In this document: piece by piece, positions 20,410 through 29,345 of the stretch
Layout of the letters: each line of letters begins with the position of its first letter
Position numbering within the stretch: position 1 is the first letter of the stretch
NCBI RefSeq assembly: GCF_024435075.2
Contig: NZ_JAMZEG020000002.1
Location: forward strand, 1,069,501 to 1,133,500
From: Marinomonas maritima
GTDB lineage: Bacteria; Pseudomonadota; Gammaproteobacteria; Pseudomonadales; Marinomonadaceae
DNA: 64,000 nt
Direction of reading: 5' to 3'
The notes under the pieces: generated by a model
Told to the model about the DNA's origin: nothing
The model's database searches: none
What the model saw: only the letters and a program-made list of their open reading frames with translations
Position numbers and translations under genes: made by a program

Positions 20410-23400
20410 TATATTTCACCCTCTTCCATATTCAGCACTAGATCCGTGGGCACCTGATCGCGAGCACTGAGAATTGCATCAATATAACTGGCTAAATCTC
20501 GTATCGTTGCCTGCGTAAAAAAGTCGCTCATTTTCAGTTCGACCTGCAACTCAAGCCTAATTCGACCAATCATCTTCATCGCTAGTAGTGAGTGTCCGCC
20601 AATGGAAAAGAAGTTATCCGTTACGCCAACTTGATCTCTTGTTAAACTATCTTGCCAAATAGCAACTAAGGTTTTTTCAGTTTCCGTTGCCGCTATTTCT
20701 AAAGGCGTATCTCCCGTCAAAGGAGAAAGTAATTTAGTTTTGTCTATTTTCCCCTGAGCGGTCATCGGCATGTTTGCCAATACCACAATAGCATTAGGTC
20801 TCATATAAACGGGAAGTGACTGCTTCAGTAACCCCCTTAACTTACGAGTTAGGACCCTCTCACTGCTTTGATCCGTTTGCCATGCCAAAACCTCTTGCTC
20901 GGAAAGCGTGATGTAAGCATAAATGGCTTCTTCTCGTACTAAAGCTATCGCCTGAGAGACCTCAGCATTTTCTAGCAAGCGCGACGAGATCTCTCCCAAT
21001 GCAACTCGATACCCTCTTACTTTCACTTCATCGTTTAGCCTACCCAAAAACTCAAGTTGACCATCAGATCGCCAACGCACCAAATCACCCGTTTTGTAAT
21101 AACGATGATTTTGTTCCTCTGGCCCGGATAGATGAGCGGCTTCTACGAAACGTTCTTCTGTTAATTCTGGTTGATTCAGGTAGCCTTTGGCTACGCCAGC
21201 CCCTCCGATATATAGTTCACCCGGAACACCAACAGGCGCTAGTTGACCATCTATCACTACTCTTGCCGTTGCATTGGCGATAGGTCGGCCAATTGGAGGA
21301 GAAATCACATTTTTCGGATCCATTTTGTAAAAAGTAGCGTCTACGGTGGTTTCTGTTGGCCCATATAAATTAAATAAGTTGGCATGAAAATCAGCAGGGA
21401 ACTGAACTTGACCTAATTTATCGCCGCCGACCAGCAAGGTATCCAATGACTGAGGCCAATTAAAATTTCTGGCACATGCGGCTTCCAACAACCCAGTTGG
21501 GAGACACGTATGGGTAACGTTAAATCGCGCCATCACGATAGATAATGTATCGAGATCATCACGTTCGTTATCTGACAATAGCACTACCTGGCCACCCACC
21601 ATCAATAACGGCCAAACCTCTGCCATAAAGGCATCAAAGCCCACATAAGCCAAACTGGTACCCACTGAGTTTTCATTCAACTTAAATTCATCTACATGCC
21701 AAAGACAGTCATTTATTAACGCTGAGTAGCCTATTTCAACCCCTTTAGGAACACCGGTTGAACCCGATGTATAGATGATATAGCCACTCTGGTTTTGATT
21801 ATCCGCAACGGGCGAAAACATCGGCAGGGCTTTCGTCACCCTATGTGCGTTAGTAATATCCACGACCGATTGCGGGCAATCAATTAAGAAGGACAGTTCA
21901 ATCATGTCAGACAACACCAATTTCGACCCGCTGTCAGACAGAACAAATACCGCTCTTTGCGCCGGAAGGTCTGGTGCGATAACCACGGCGCAAGCACCCA
22001 TTTTAAACACCGCCAGCATGGCGATAACCAAAGATGGAGTTCGATCAGCAACAATAGCGACTTTGTCACCTGATTGAATATTGTTATCGGCCAATTCAAC
22101 CGCTAATTGGGTGGAAGCCCCTTCGAGTTGGCCATAAGTCAAATCAAGAGGACCGCTACTGACCGCAAGTTTGTCCGGCGTAGATAGCGCGATCGCACTA
22201 ATGGCTGAAACTAAGTCTTGGCCAGAAAATTGTTGCATTGTTTCTAAGGACAGCGGCTTTCCACGACCCCAATCATTCACCATAAGATGGGCTTGGGAAG
22301 GCGGGATAATATCGAGTTTTTCTAAGGCCAGATCACTGCATTGCTCAAAGTCATCAATTACATTAAGAAATACATTTTTAAAACTGTCGAGAAAGGAAGC
22401 GATCTCTTCTTGGGTATAAACATCGCTGCGATACTCCCATAAGAAGTGCACCTCACCGTTTTCGTTAAAGGTTTCTCCTCTTGGCACAACTAAGCAATCG
22501 ATATCAAATTTAGACGTATCCGAAATAACGGTTTCATCCTTGTGCCATTGCATCCCAGGAATAGGATCGGTATAGATCGGTGTGTCGTGAAACCCCAGTA
22601 GCACGTTAAAAAACGGATTACTGTCACCATCACGCTCTGGGTTTAACGCTTCTACCACATGAATAAAAGGCAATTCTTCATTGGATTGCGCTTCGTCTAC
22701 GGTTGCCTGAGTTTGCGTTAGAAAAGCACGTAGCGAACTGGAACTATCTATCTGTTGACGCAGCACCAGCGTATTCACAAACATGCCTAACGTGGTGTGA
22801 CTGTTACTCCAATTACGATTGGCAAACGCCGACCCAAAACTCAGGTCGGTCTGCCCCGAGTAACGCCATAGACAAAGATACAAAATGGAGGAGGTGAAAC
22901 TAAAGCTGGTGACGCCCAATTGTTGGCACAAAGCTTCCATCGCTTGCCATTGGGCACGGGAAAAAATGATTTTCTGATGATCTCCCGCAAAGGCTAAGGA
23001 GCGTGACTTTTTACCGAACAGCGCGACGCCATTCGGGGAGCCTGCCAACTTATTTCGCCAAAATTCAAGCTGCTGCTCTGCATAGGACGACTTTAGCCAG
23101 TCACGCTGAGCAAACATAAAATCGGAATATTGAGCAGGAGGATTTATCTCAATTTTATAGCTGTGATCCACCTGTGCATGGTAGATTTCAATTAACTCTC
23201 GGGTAAATTCATTGGCGCTCCAACCATCGTGAATGATGTGGTGCTCCTGATGCAACAAGACATGATGTGTATTTGAGAATGCCACTAATAGAAATTCAGC
23301 CAACGGTAATTGACTTAAATTGTCGAGGCGGGCAAGTCGGGTCTTAAAGGTTTGTTCGAGAAAATTTTCTTGCTGCGCGAGCGGAATATGAGATGCCTCT

Positions 23401-25637
23401 ATGGTGTTTAAAGACATCTCAAACTTTTCCAAAACCTTTTGTACCGGCTCTCCACTATCCATAAAGAAAACCGTTCGATAAATGTCGTGATTGGCAAATA
23501 TTTGGTTAATCGCATAGGTTAAGGCGTCAACCTCTAAATGGCCTTTAAAATGCGTCGCCGCTTCAGCCAAATACGCCTTGCTATCCGACTGACTTTGAAA
23601 CATATACCACGCCACCATCTGTTGACTTGACAGTGGAAATTGGCTCGGCCTATTCTCACCACTCTCAGGCCCTTCGATTTTTAATGGATTCTCTTCTGTT
23701 TGCTTCGACATCGCTTCAACTATCCCGACGATTGTCGGGTTTTGTCTAAATTCCTTCATATTCAAGCGACGGTTTAATCTTTTCTCCATTGTGCTCATAA
23801 AACGAATGGCAGCGATTGAATCCCCGCCAAGGGCAAAGAAATCATCGCGAATACCGATAGGTTCAAAATCGAAAATCGCTGCCCATATGTCTGCTATTTC
23901 CCGCTCTATCGCATCCCTCGCCGGCACATAAAATGAATTCCCCCTATTTGCTTTTGGGATAGGAAGCGCTTTGTGGTCAATTTTGCCATTTAGCGTTAAC
24001 GGCCACTCATCTATAACGACTAATGAAGTGGGTATCATATAGTCCGGCAATAAAGACGCTAGCGTGTCGCGTACATTTTCAACATCAATATCAGACCCAG
24101 ATTTTGGCGTCATATACGCCACGAGGTATTTGTGATCTCGACGCTTTTGGTCTAACACTAGAACGTGATCAATGCAGGTTAATGTCGCTATCGCGCTTTC
24201 CACTTCGCCTAATTCAATTCGATGCCCTCGTATCTTTACTTGTCTATCACTTCTGCCTATAAATTCCAATTTGCCATCTTGCATCCAACGTACGACATCA
24301 CCTGTTTTATACAGTCGAGTATGACGGGCTTCACTATTAGCAAAAGGGTTATCAATAAATCGCTCTTCCGTAAGTTGTGGTCGATTCAAATACCCCCTAG
24401 CAACACCAACACCACTAACGTGTAATTCACCCGACGAGCCCACTGGCAACAATTCACCCTGTTCACCTAACACATACAATTTAATGTTGTTAACTGGCTT
24501 GCCAAGACAATTTATCGAAGCCTGCGAAGAGTGATCAAGATTATTGGTAACAGTGATCGTGGTTTCCGTCGGGCCATAAGAGTTAATCAGTAGACTGCCC
24601 CAAGTTTTGCTTAAAACAGATAGGCAGGCTTCTCCTCCACTGACAACACGTTTCAGTTTATGGGGTCTTCGACACTCGCCAATTGCTGCTAGGTAACTAG
24701 GCGTTCCATGAATATGAGTGACTTCTTCCTCTACTATTAATCGATTTATGGTACTTGGATCTTTTATGTCATCTGTAGAGGGAATCAGCAGCTTAGCGCC
24801 ATTAAAAAGCGCCAAGAATAAAGTTTCTATGGAGGCATCGAAAATATAGTTGGATAACCAAATGACCGTTTCTTGCTCAGAAAAAGAATATAGTGTTGTC
24901 TGGTTTGCTACTAAATTAGTAACACCTTGGTGTTCAATTAACACCCCTTTTGGTTTACCCGTTGATCCTGATGTGTAAATAACATAGGCCAAGTCAGCGG
25001 CGTCATTAATGGCGTCAAGATTCTGTGTCGCGCTTTCAGTCAGGAGAGTATCGGTCGAAACAAACTTCATTTTCGATGCCTGCTCAAATGTCAGGCATGA
25101 TAGCTTGTTTAGGTGGGATTCTTGAGTAAGTAGAAGCCGAGCTTGCGCATCTTCCAAGATAAACTGTAAACGCTTTTCTGGGTATTCTGGTGACAAAGGC
25201 AAATAAGCACCACCTGCTTTCAACACAGCCAACATACTGATAACCATGTCAAAGCTTCGGTCAAAATAGAGTGGTATTAAACTATCAGGTTGCAGCGCGC
25301 AGCCTGTCATCTCTTGATACTGGTAACGAATAACATGTGCCAGTTGATTTGCTCTACTATTAAGCTCTGCATAAGTCAGGCTATGTCCAGCAAAGACAAG
25401 CGCTGTATTTTCCGGTGTTTTTTTAACCTGCTCTTCAAAGGCTTGAGAGATAGTTTGATACGAAAGGTTATCTGTGTCGGTAAGATTGCATGTATGGAAA
25501 AATGCGTGGGCTGCCTCGCCAGATAGCCCAAGCGTTGGCTGACTACTTTGTGCATAATTTGATCGATGATCAACATCATCTATATTAGTCACTGTATGAC
25601 CCGACTTTAACTCCGTACCATCTATTGTTCTTTCCAT
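20409..25637 (-). CDS. NRPS initiation protein, A-T-C-A-T with C-terminal docking tail
   Basis: A 1742-residue peptide synthetase and first large gene of the operon. It starts with an A domain and no C domain, as expected for chain initiation. Domains: A1 about 45-560 (YTSGSTGKPKG near 217, NGKIDH near 546), T1 near 595 (GGDSI), C about 668-1100 (HHIIHDG near 800), A2 about 1140-1640 (YTSGSTGVPKG near 1288, QGKIDK near 1626), T2 near 1675 (GGHSL). There is no TE or E. The last residues, NMEEGEI, look like the short acidic linear motif that binds TubC-type docking domains, and the next protein begins with such a domain. Pocket residues by eye are DAEHVGSIT (A1) and DAACLGLVD (A2); I do not assign substrates. 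Upstream of the ATG the mRNA reads GGAGATAGGGTGG, a good ribosome binding region. Confidence 0.96.
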   Translation of the reverse strand: MERTIDGTELKSGHTVTNIDDVDHRSNYAQSSQPTLGLSGEAAHAFFHTCNLTDTDNLSYQTISQAFEEQVKKTPENTALVFAGHSLTYAELNSRANQLAHVIRYQYQEMTGCALQPDSLIPLYFDRSFDMVISMLAVLKAGGAYLPLSPEYPEKRLQFILEDAQARLLLTQESHLNKLSCLTFEQASKMKFVSTDTLLTESATQNLDAINDAADLAYVIYTSGSTGKPKGVLIEHQGVTNLVANQTTLYSFSEQETVIWLSNYIFDASIETLFLALFNGAKLLIPSTDDIKDPSTINRLIVEEEVTHIHGTPSYLAAIGECRRPHKLKRVVSGGEACLSVLSKTWGSLLINSYGPTETTITVTNNLDHSSQASINCLGKPVNNIKLYVLGEQGELLPVGSSGELHVSGVGVARGYLNRPQLTEERFIDNPFANSEARHTRLYKTGDVVRWMQDGKLEFIGRSDRQVKIRGHRIELGEVESAIATLTCIDHVLVLDQKRRDHKYLVAYMTPKSGSDIDVENVRDTLASLLPDYMIPTSLVVIDEWPLTLNGKIDHKALPIPKANRGNSFYVPARDAIEREIADIWAAIFDFEPIGIRDDFFALGGDSIAAIRFMSTMEKRLNRRLNMKEFRQNPTIVGIVEAMSKQTEENPLKIEGPESGENRPSQFPLSSQQMVAWYMFQSQSDSKAYLAEAATHFKGHLEVDALTYAINQIFANHDIYRTVFFMDSGEPVQKVLEKFEMSLNTIEASHIPLAQQENFLEQTFKTRLARLDNLSQLPLAEFLLVAFSNTHHVLLHQEHHIIHDGWSANEFTRELIEIYHAQVDHSYKIEINPPAQYSDFMFAQRDWLKSSYAEQQLEFWRNKLAGSPNGVALFGKKSRSLAFAGDHQKIIFSRAQWQAMEALCQQLGVTSFSFTSSILYLCLWRYSGQTDLSFGSAFANRNWSNSHTTLGMFVNTLVLRQQIDSSSSLRAFLTQTQATVDEAQSNEELPFIHVVEALNPERDGDSNPFFNVLLGFHDTPIYTDPIPGMQWHKDETVISDTSKFDIDCLVVPRGETFNENGEVHFLWEYRSDVYTQEEIASFLDSFKNVFLNVIDDFEQCSDLALEKLDIIPPSQAHLMVNDWGRGKPLSLETMQQFSGQDLVSAISAIALSTPDKLAVSSGPLDLTYGQLEGASTQLAVELADNNIQSGDKVAIVADRTPSLVIAMLAVFKMGACAVVIAPDLPAQRAVFVLSDSGSKLVLSDMIELSFLIDCPQSVVDITNAHRVTKALPMFSPVADNQNQSGYIIYTSGSTGVPKGVEIGYSALINDCLWHVDEFKLNENSVGTSLAYVGFDAFMAEVWPLLMVGGQVVLLSDNERDDLDTLSIVMARFNVTHTCLPTGLLEAACARNFNWPQSLDTLLVGGDKLGQVQFPADFHANLFNLYGPTETTVDATFYKMDPKNVISPPIGRPIANATARVVIDGQLAPVGVPGELYIGGAGVAKGYLNQPELTEERFVEAAHLSGPEEQNHRYYKTGDLVRWRSDGQLEFLGRLNDEVKVRGYRVALGEISSRLLENAEVSQAIALVREEAIYAYITLSEQEVLAWQTDQSSERVLTRKLRGLLKQSLPVYMRPNAIVVLANMPMTAQGKIDKTKLLSPLTGDTPLEIAATETEKTLVAIWQDSLTRDQVGVTDNFFSIGGHSLLAMKMIGRIRLELQVELKMSDFFTQATIRDLASYIDAILSARDQVPTDLVLNMEEGEI

Positions 25638-25755
25638 AAAACCACCCTATCTCCAAATAAAAATACTAAAAAAAATAAAATCTTGGCTGTATAATCGTTA
25701 GCAACGAAACTAACTAGCACCCAATGAGCAATACAACTCAAGGCTGACTATTACA

Positions 25756-25983
25756 CTATCGTAGAAAAAACATCTGCTGATATCTTTGGATTACCGAATG
25801 GAAACTTGACGCTTTTACGAAACCTAAAACGAAGCATACCGCCTTCAAACCCCAGACCTTGTCTCCGCGGATCAATGACGCTGAGGCGGCATCGTAAGTT
25901 CTTTTCAAATCTGCTGTATTAGCGTTAGGGGACGGGTCAATCGCAAGCGCGACACCAGTAAAGGTAGGTGTTCTCTTTCTCAT
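25756..25983 (-). CDS. Small hypothetical protein upstream of the NRPS operon
   Basis: A 75-residue frame, not recognised. It is preceded by AAGGATTCAGGAT before the ATG, so a ribosome binding site is present. It lies on the same strand as the NRPS genes and ends 118 bases before the first one, so it could be the first gene of that transcript. The N-terminal half is basic and Thr/Ala-rich (MRKRTPTFTG start); the C-terminal half has a short hydrophobic stretch (VCFVLGFV). No domain or signal peptide is convincing. It may also be a chance frame in a leader region. Confidence 0.35.
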   Translation of the reverse strand: MRKRTPTFTGVALAIDPSPNANTADLKRTYDAASASLIRGDKVWGLKAVCFVLGFVKASSFHSVIQRYQQMFFLR

Positions 25984-26047
25984 ATCCTGAATCCTTGATA
26001 ATTTTTTTTATTGAATTCAAACGTTTTGCCATGAAGTTATGCATATT

Positions 26048-26061
26048 GCTAAATATTTAGC
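26048..26061. promoter_or_regulatory. Perfect 14-base palindrome, candidate operator
   Basis: The sequence GCTAAATATTTAGC is its own reverse complement. It sits between the divergent NRPS operon and the ATP-grasp-like gene, 65 bases upstream of the small frame at 25983. Location and symmetry suggest a binding site for a dimeric regulator. No regulator gene lies next to it. Confidence 0.35.
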
Positions 26062-26159
26062 AGGTCAGCATAGAAGAGAAGAGATGATACTAGCAATCGA
26101 AATTATGACGGGTGTGTATAGAGAATACGCATAGCTTTTTCAAGGTTATGTAATGATAT

Positions 26160-26208
26160 TTAAGCCTGTATCGTCAAAGCAACCATGTAATCCATCCATA
26201 TACCTCCT
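26160..26208 (-). promoter_or_regulatory. Perfect Shine-Dalgarno with 11-codon micro-ORF in the NRPS leader region
   Basis: The minus strand carries AGGAGG (26208-26203), a 7-base spacer, then ATG at 26195 and a frame encoding MDYMVALTIQA and TAA (end 26160). A second ATG at 26199 opens a 17-codon frame but sits only 3 bases from the AGGAGG. A full anti-SD match is rare by chance in such AT-rich noncoding DNA. It could be a leader peptide of the NRPS transcript, which would then start more than 550 bases upstream of the first NRPS gene. Expression is not shown. Confidence 0.35.
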
Positions 26209-26475
26209 GATAAAATGAATCGATTTTAAAAAAATGAAAATGACTTAACCCAATATGAAAGATGAAGTGCTATATGCCTAAGAACAATCGTTTTGATTTC
26301 CCCTTTACCAGATTACTCTTTAACATTTTAACTCGGGCAGTGAGGATAGATATTAAGGCTTTGTTATATTAATCTAGCGTTGATCTTCCTAGCTAGTTGC
26401 TTCGCGTATAATAAAAAATTCGCCGCATTAGTCCGTTAGCGTTAATTTTTCCTGTTCAATTTAAGGGCTCGAACA

Positions 26476-27801
26476 ATGATAAAAAGTTCAAAAGAGTACT
26501 GGTTAGAATTTTTCGATGAAAACCCAAAAGCAGATGAATTAGCTGACAACATACGATTTGTAGGCGCTCAAAGTAAATTTTCAAGACCTGATTGGCCTCT
26601 ACTTTTAACACCAATAATGTACACTCAAAGCTTTGTTACTGAGCAAACCAACAACCTGTCGAAACTTTTCAAATTGATACGGCAGCTGCCAGTGAAACTA
26701 TTTGACAGTGAGCTAATCGACTTCGCTAATGCGGTAGGTTTTACCAACACTGAATTACATACCCTCTATAACAAGCAGGCCTCGAATATTGGTCTTTATC
26801 CCTGTCGTTGGGATATTATTCATAGCAGCGAAGGCTGGAAAGTAGTGGAGGTCAACGTCGGAGGCGCACTGGGTGGCTTTGCTAGTGATGCTATACATGC
26901 ACTGTATGATGAATCAATAGCCCAAGAAACATCTAGCGATCCATTACTGAAGCTCTCAGAATCTTGGCAGAGTCAGTATTCACACATCTCTCGTCAAATA
27001 AAAAAGACATTAGAGCAGTTAAACAATCCCATATTAGTCGTTGTAGACGATGAAAAAATGTTTTTTGATAGCCCATTGATAGCAAACAGTGTCGCTAGCG
27101 CGTTAGCTGAAAAGCTAAATATAGAGGTGCAGTCCATACCTCATACTGGTCTACAATCGATATGTACACAACACGAAGGTCAAGTATTAGTATTTGAAAT
27201 CTTCGGTTATAACGACGTTATCAATAGTGGTATATCCAGTTATCAGACCTACTTCGAAGGCCTAGTGAGTAATAAAATCGAATCCACTATTTCTCCTTTA
27301 AGCGAGCTTTTCATGAGTAAAGCCATATTGGCGTTATTGAAAGAGGCTACGCTCGGCGATCTCCTCAACGATAGTGAAATCATGCTTATAGACTCTCTTA
27401 TTCCTGAAACATACCTAGTAAACCAAGACACACTTGCTCACTTAAAGTCTCTGGACCACTCTCAATGGGTTTTAAAAGCCGCTGTAGGGTACGGGGGAAA
27501 TAATGTCATTTGTGGTTGGGAAACTGATCTTAATTCTTGGTCAGCGCAGCTTGAGGTGGCTGCTCAAACGGATACGCCATTACACATTGTGCAAAAACGT
27601 GTTGTTGGGATACGAGAGCCAACCATCTCAATAACACCAAAAGGTTTATACGTTGAGTGTGATCAGCCTGTTGTCCTCGGTATATTTATGCTTGAAGAGG
27701 AATTTGGCGGTGGCGTTATCCGACAATCACTCACAGGTTCTGGCATCACTTCTTCTACTAACCAAGCATCCGTTGGCGTCATGCGAGCAACACAAGTGTA
27801 A
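26476..27801 (+). CDS. ATP-grasp-like ligase, function unknown
   Basis: A 441-residue protein with features of the ATP-grasp fold: an Arg/Asp then Glu-Asn pattern (CRWDIIHSSEGWKVVEVN, about residues 112-130) and a later WVLKAAVGYGGNNVICG stretch (about 333-350) that resembles the ATP-binding lysine and glycine-rich loop. Glutathionylspermidine-synthase-like and other non-canonical ATP-grasp enzymes have a similar arrangement, but I cannot place it in a named family. It is transcribed away from the NRPS operon and meets the MFS gene tail to tail with a 2-base gap. A role in making or joining an unusual building block, or in tailoring the peptide, is inferred only from location. AAGGG precedes the ATG. 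Confidence 0.6.
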   Translation: MIKSSKEYWLEFFDENPKADELADNIRFVGAQSKFSRPDWPLLLTPIMYTQSFVTEQTNNLSKLFKLIRQLPVKLFDSELIDFANAVGFTNTELHTLYNKQASNIGLYPCRWDIIHSSEGWKVVEVNVGGALGGFASDAIHALYDESIAQETSSDPLLKLSESWQSQYSHISRQIKKTLEQLNNPILVVVDDEKMFFDSPLIANSVASALAEKLNIEVQSIPHTGLQSICTQHEGQVLVFEIFGYNDVINSGISSYQTYFEGLVSNKIESTISPLSELFMSKAILALLKEATLGDLLNDSEIMLIDSLIPETYLVNQDTLAHLKSLDHSQWVLKAAVGYGGNNVICGWETDLNSWSAQLEVAAQTDTPLHIVQKRVVGIREPTISITPKGLYVECDQPVVLGIFMLEEEFGGGVIRQSLTGSGITSSTNQASVGVMRATQV

Positions 27802-27803
27802 AG

Positions 27804-29066
27804 TCAGGTATTTTCCCGAGACGAAATATCCAATTTTTCGTCTCTTTTGTTAAACGCCTTACTTAGATAAACCACACTAGCTAATGATGCCAACAGCACA
27901 CACACCAACCAAGTTGTCGTTAATCCAACATACGCAGCGCCAAATCCACACAGTAAGGTACCTATTAAACCACCAATTCGTGAATTAAGAGACGAAATGG
28001 AGTCCACCGTAGAGCGTACATTGTCTTGCGTCGACTGATGCTGTAACTGTCCTTTCGCTGAAGCACCTAACTCAGCAGAAAAGTCATAGCAAATAAAGAA
28101 TAACGCAAATACAAAGAGATTATTTGATAGTGCAAGGACGGTTGCCATGGATAATTGAAAAATTAATCCTACAAAAAGTACTTTTCCCAACTGTTGATCT
28201 AACCCCTTACATACCAAGGTTGTCACTCTAGCGGCAATACTGCCTAAAAATAAGGTGGCCGCATAAATCAAACCATATGCCCAACCAACAGGGTCCTCAC
28301 CAGACAGCAACTCAAACTGCACTGGCCAATATTTCTCAATAGCGCTCGCCAAGGGGATAGTGAGAAGCGCTGTTAACATTAAACGCCACAATATTGGATG
28401 GCGAACCGCTTTAGCACCAGCCTCTATCTGTTGAGGTAAATCAATAAGAGACCGCAAAGAAATTCGTTGAAAAGTCCGTGTTTCCGTAACCCATACGAGC
28501 ATCAACAGGTAGACAATAACGTAACAGCTCAGTCCACCTAATAATAGAAAGCGATATAGGGTGAGTTCATCTATATTAGCAATGCCGCCAAAATACATAA
28601 AGCCTGCGCACAGCAACGCCCCTATCGCACCCAGTCCATTAGTTCTAAGCCCTACTCGGGCTAGCCCCTCCTGTAAGCTAATGTCACCGTCTGCCTTATT
28701 AAACGTCTCGACAAACCATGCCGTAATCGTTCCTGAACAAAGCGCAATTCCTGCCCCCCAAAAAAACATGGCAATCACAGCACAATAGAAATTCGGCCAG
28801 ATAAACAAAATCACCAAAGATAGGATATTGAGTAATAAAGAAAATAAAAACACCTTTTTTCGGCCAATTTTATCTGCCAGCCCACCCGTAGGTAACTCCA
28901 ATACCATTACGGTTAAACCCATAGTAGCCATGATAATAGCTATTTCCTTTATGCTCGCACCGAAAGCAATCATAAAAGGGGTCAGAATAGGCAATACTAG
29001 GAATTGTCCCAGAAAAAATATCCCGAGATAAAGGCCGTAGTAGTTACTCAGTTGCAGTCGATTCAT
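27804..29066 (-). CDS. MFS transporter, probable exporter of the NRPS product
   Basis: A 420-residue protein with about 12 hydrophobic segments. The classic MFS motif after the second helix is present (GGLADKIGRKKVF, about residues 60-72). The substrate cannot be read from sequence. Its position between the NRPS operon, the oxygenase and the PPTase suggests export or self-protection. AGGA precedes the ATG. It is convergent with the ATP-grasp gene and divergent from the JmjC gene. Confidence 0.85.
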   Translation of the reverse strand: MNRLQLSNYYGLYLGIFFLGQFLVLPILTPFMIAFGASIKEIAIIMATMGLTVMVLELPTGGLADKIGRKKVFLFSLLLNILSLVILFIWPNFYCAVIAMFFWGAGIALCSGTITAWFVETFNKADGDISLQEGLARVGLRTNGLGAIGALLCAGFMYFGGIANIDELTLYRFLLLGGLSCYVIVYLLMLVWVTETRTFQRISLRSLIDLPQQIEAGAKAVRHPILWRLMLTALLTIPLASAIEKYWPVQFELLSGEDPVGWAYGLIYAATLFLGSIAARVTTLVCKGLDQQLGKVLFVGLIFQLSMATVLALSNNLFVFALFFICYDFSAELGASAKGQLQHQSTQDNVRSTVDSISSLNSRIGGLIGTLLCGFGAAYVGLTTTWLVCVLLASLASVVYLSKAFNKRDEKLDISSRENT

Positions 29067-29214
29067 TGCTTATTCCTGAATTTATAGTCTATAAGCTCAA
29101 TATGCTTGTATCGTAAGTGTTCAATCTGAACCTAGATCACCCATTAGAGCACAGGCTCGTAAGTCCACAAAGCAAACTCAAATACTGATTGATAAGGTAG
29201 AATTTTATCTCAGT

Positions 29215-29245
29215 CCAGAGCAGGTAACAGGACCGCTAGCTCTGG
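29215..29245 (+). promoter_or_regulatory. Hairpin in the leader of the JmjC-type gene
   Basis: CCAGAGC (29215-29221) pairs with GCTCTGG (29239-29245) around a 17-base loop, 100 bases upstream of the ATG at 29346. It lies in the 279-base divergent region between the MFS and oxygenase genes. No T-tract follows, so it is not a simple terminator. It may be a leader RNA structure or chance. Confidence 0.3.
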
Positions 29246-29345
29246 AAAATCCGACACTAAAAGCCTGTTTACCATAACATCACATTGACAATGGCGGTGA
29301 GTTTGCAGACCATCAGAGTATTTACCTTTGATAGGAAGTGAAACA

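Larger units (their letters stand above)
25638..26475. other. Divergent intergenic region between NRPS operon and ATP-grasp gene
   Basis: This 838-base AT-rich stretch separates the divergent NRPS operon and ATP-grasp-like gene and should hold both promoters. It contains the 75-codon frame at 25756-25983, a 14-base perfect palindrome at 26048-26061 and the micro-ORF near 26160-26208. A TATAAT hexamer at 26407-26412 could be the -10 box of the rightward gene, but I see no well-spaced -35 box. On the minus strand, TATACA-like bases near 25690 could be a -10 box for the NRPS genes, also without a convincing -35 box. Confidence 0.6.

Noticed and set aside
8590..25579. Many open frames of 60-140 codons on the opposite strand or other frames within the NRPS genes
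   Set aside because: They lie inside long genes with clear domain motifs, have no ribosome binding sites or known families, and are shadows of those genes.
26370..26412. Sigma-70 promoter TTGATC...TATAAT before the ATP-grasp gene
   Set aside because: The spacing of 21 bases is too long for a normal promoter; only the TATAAT is kept as a possible -10 box.
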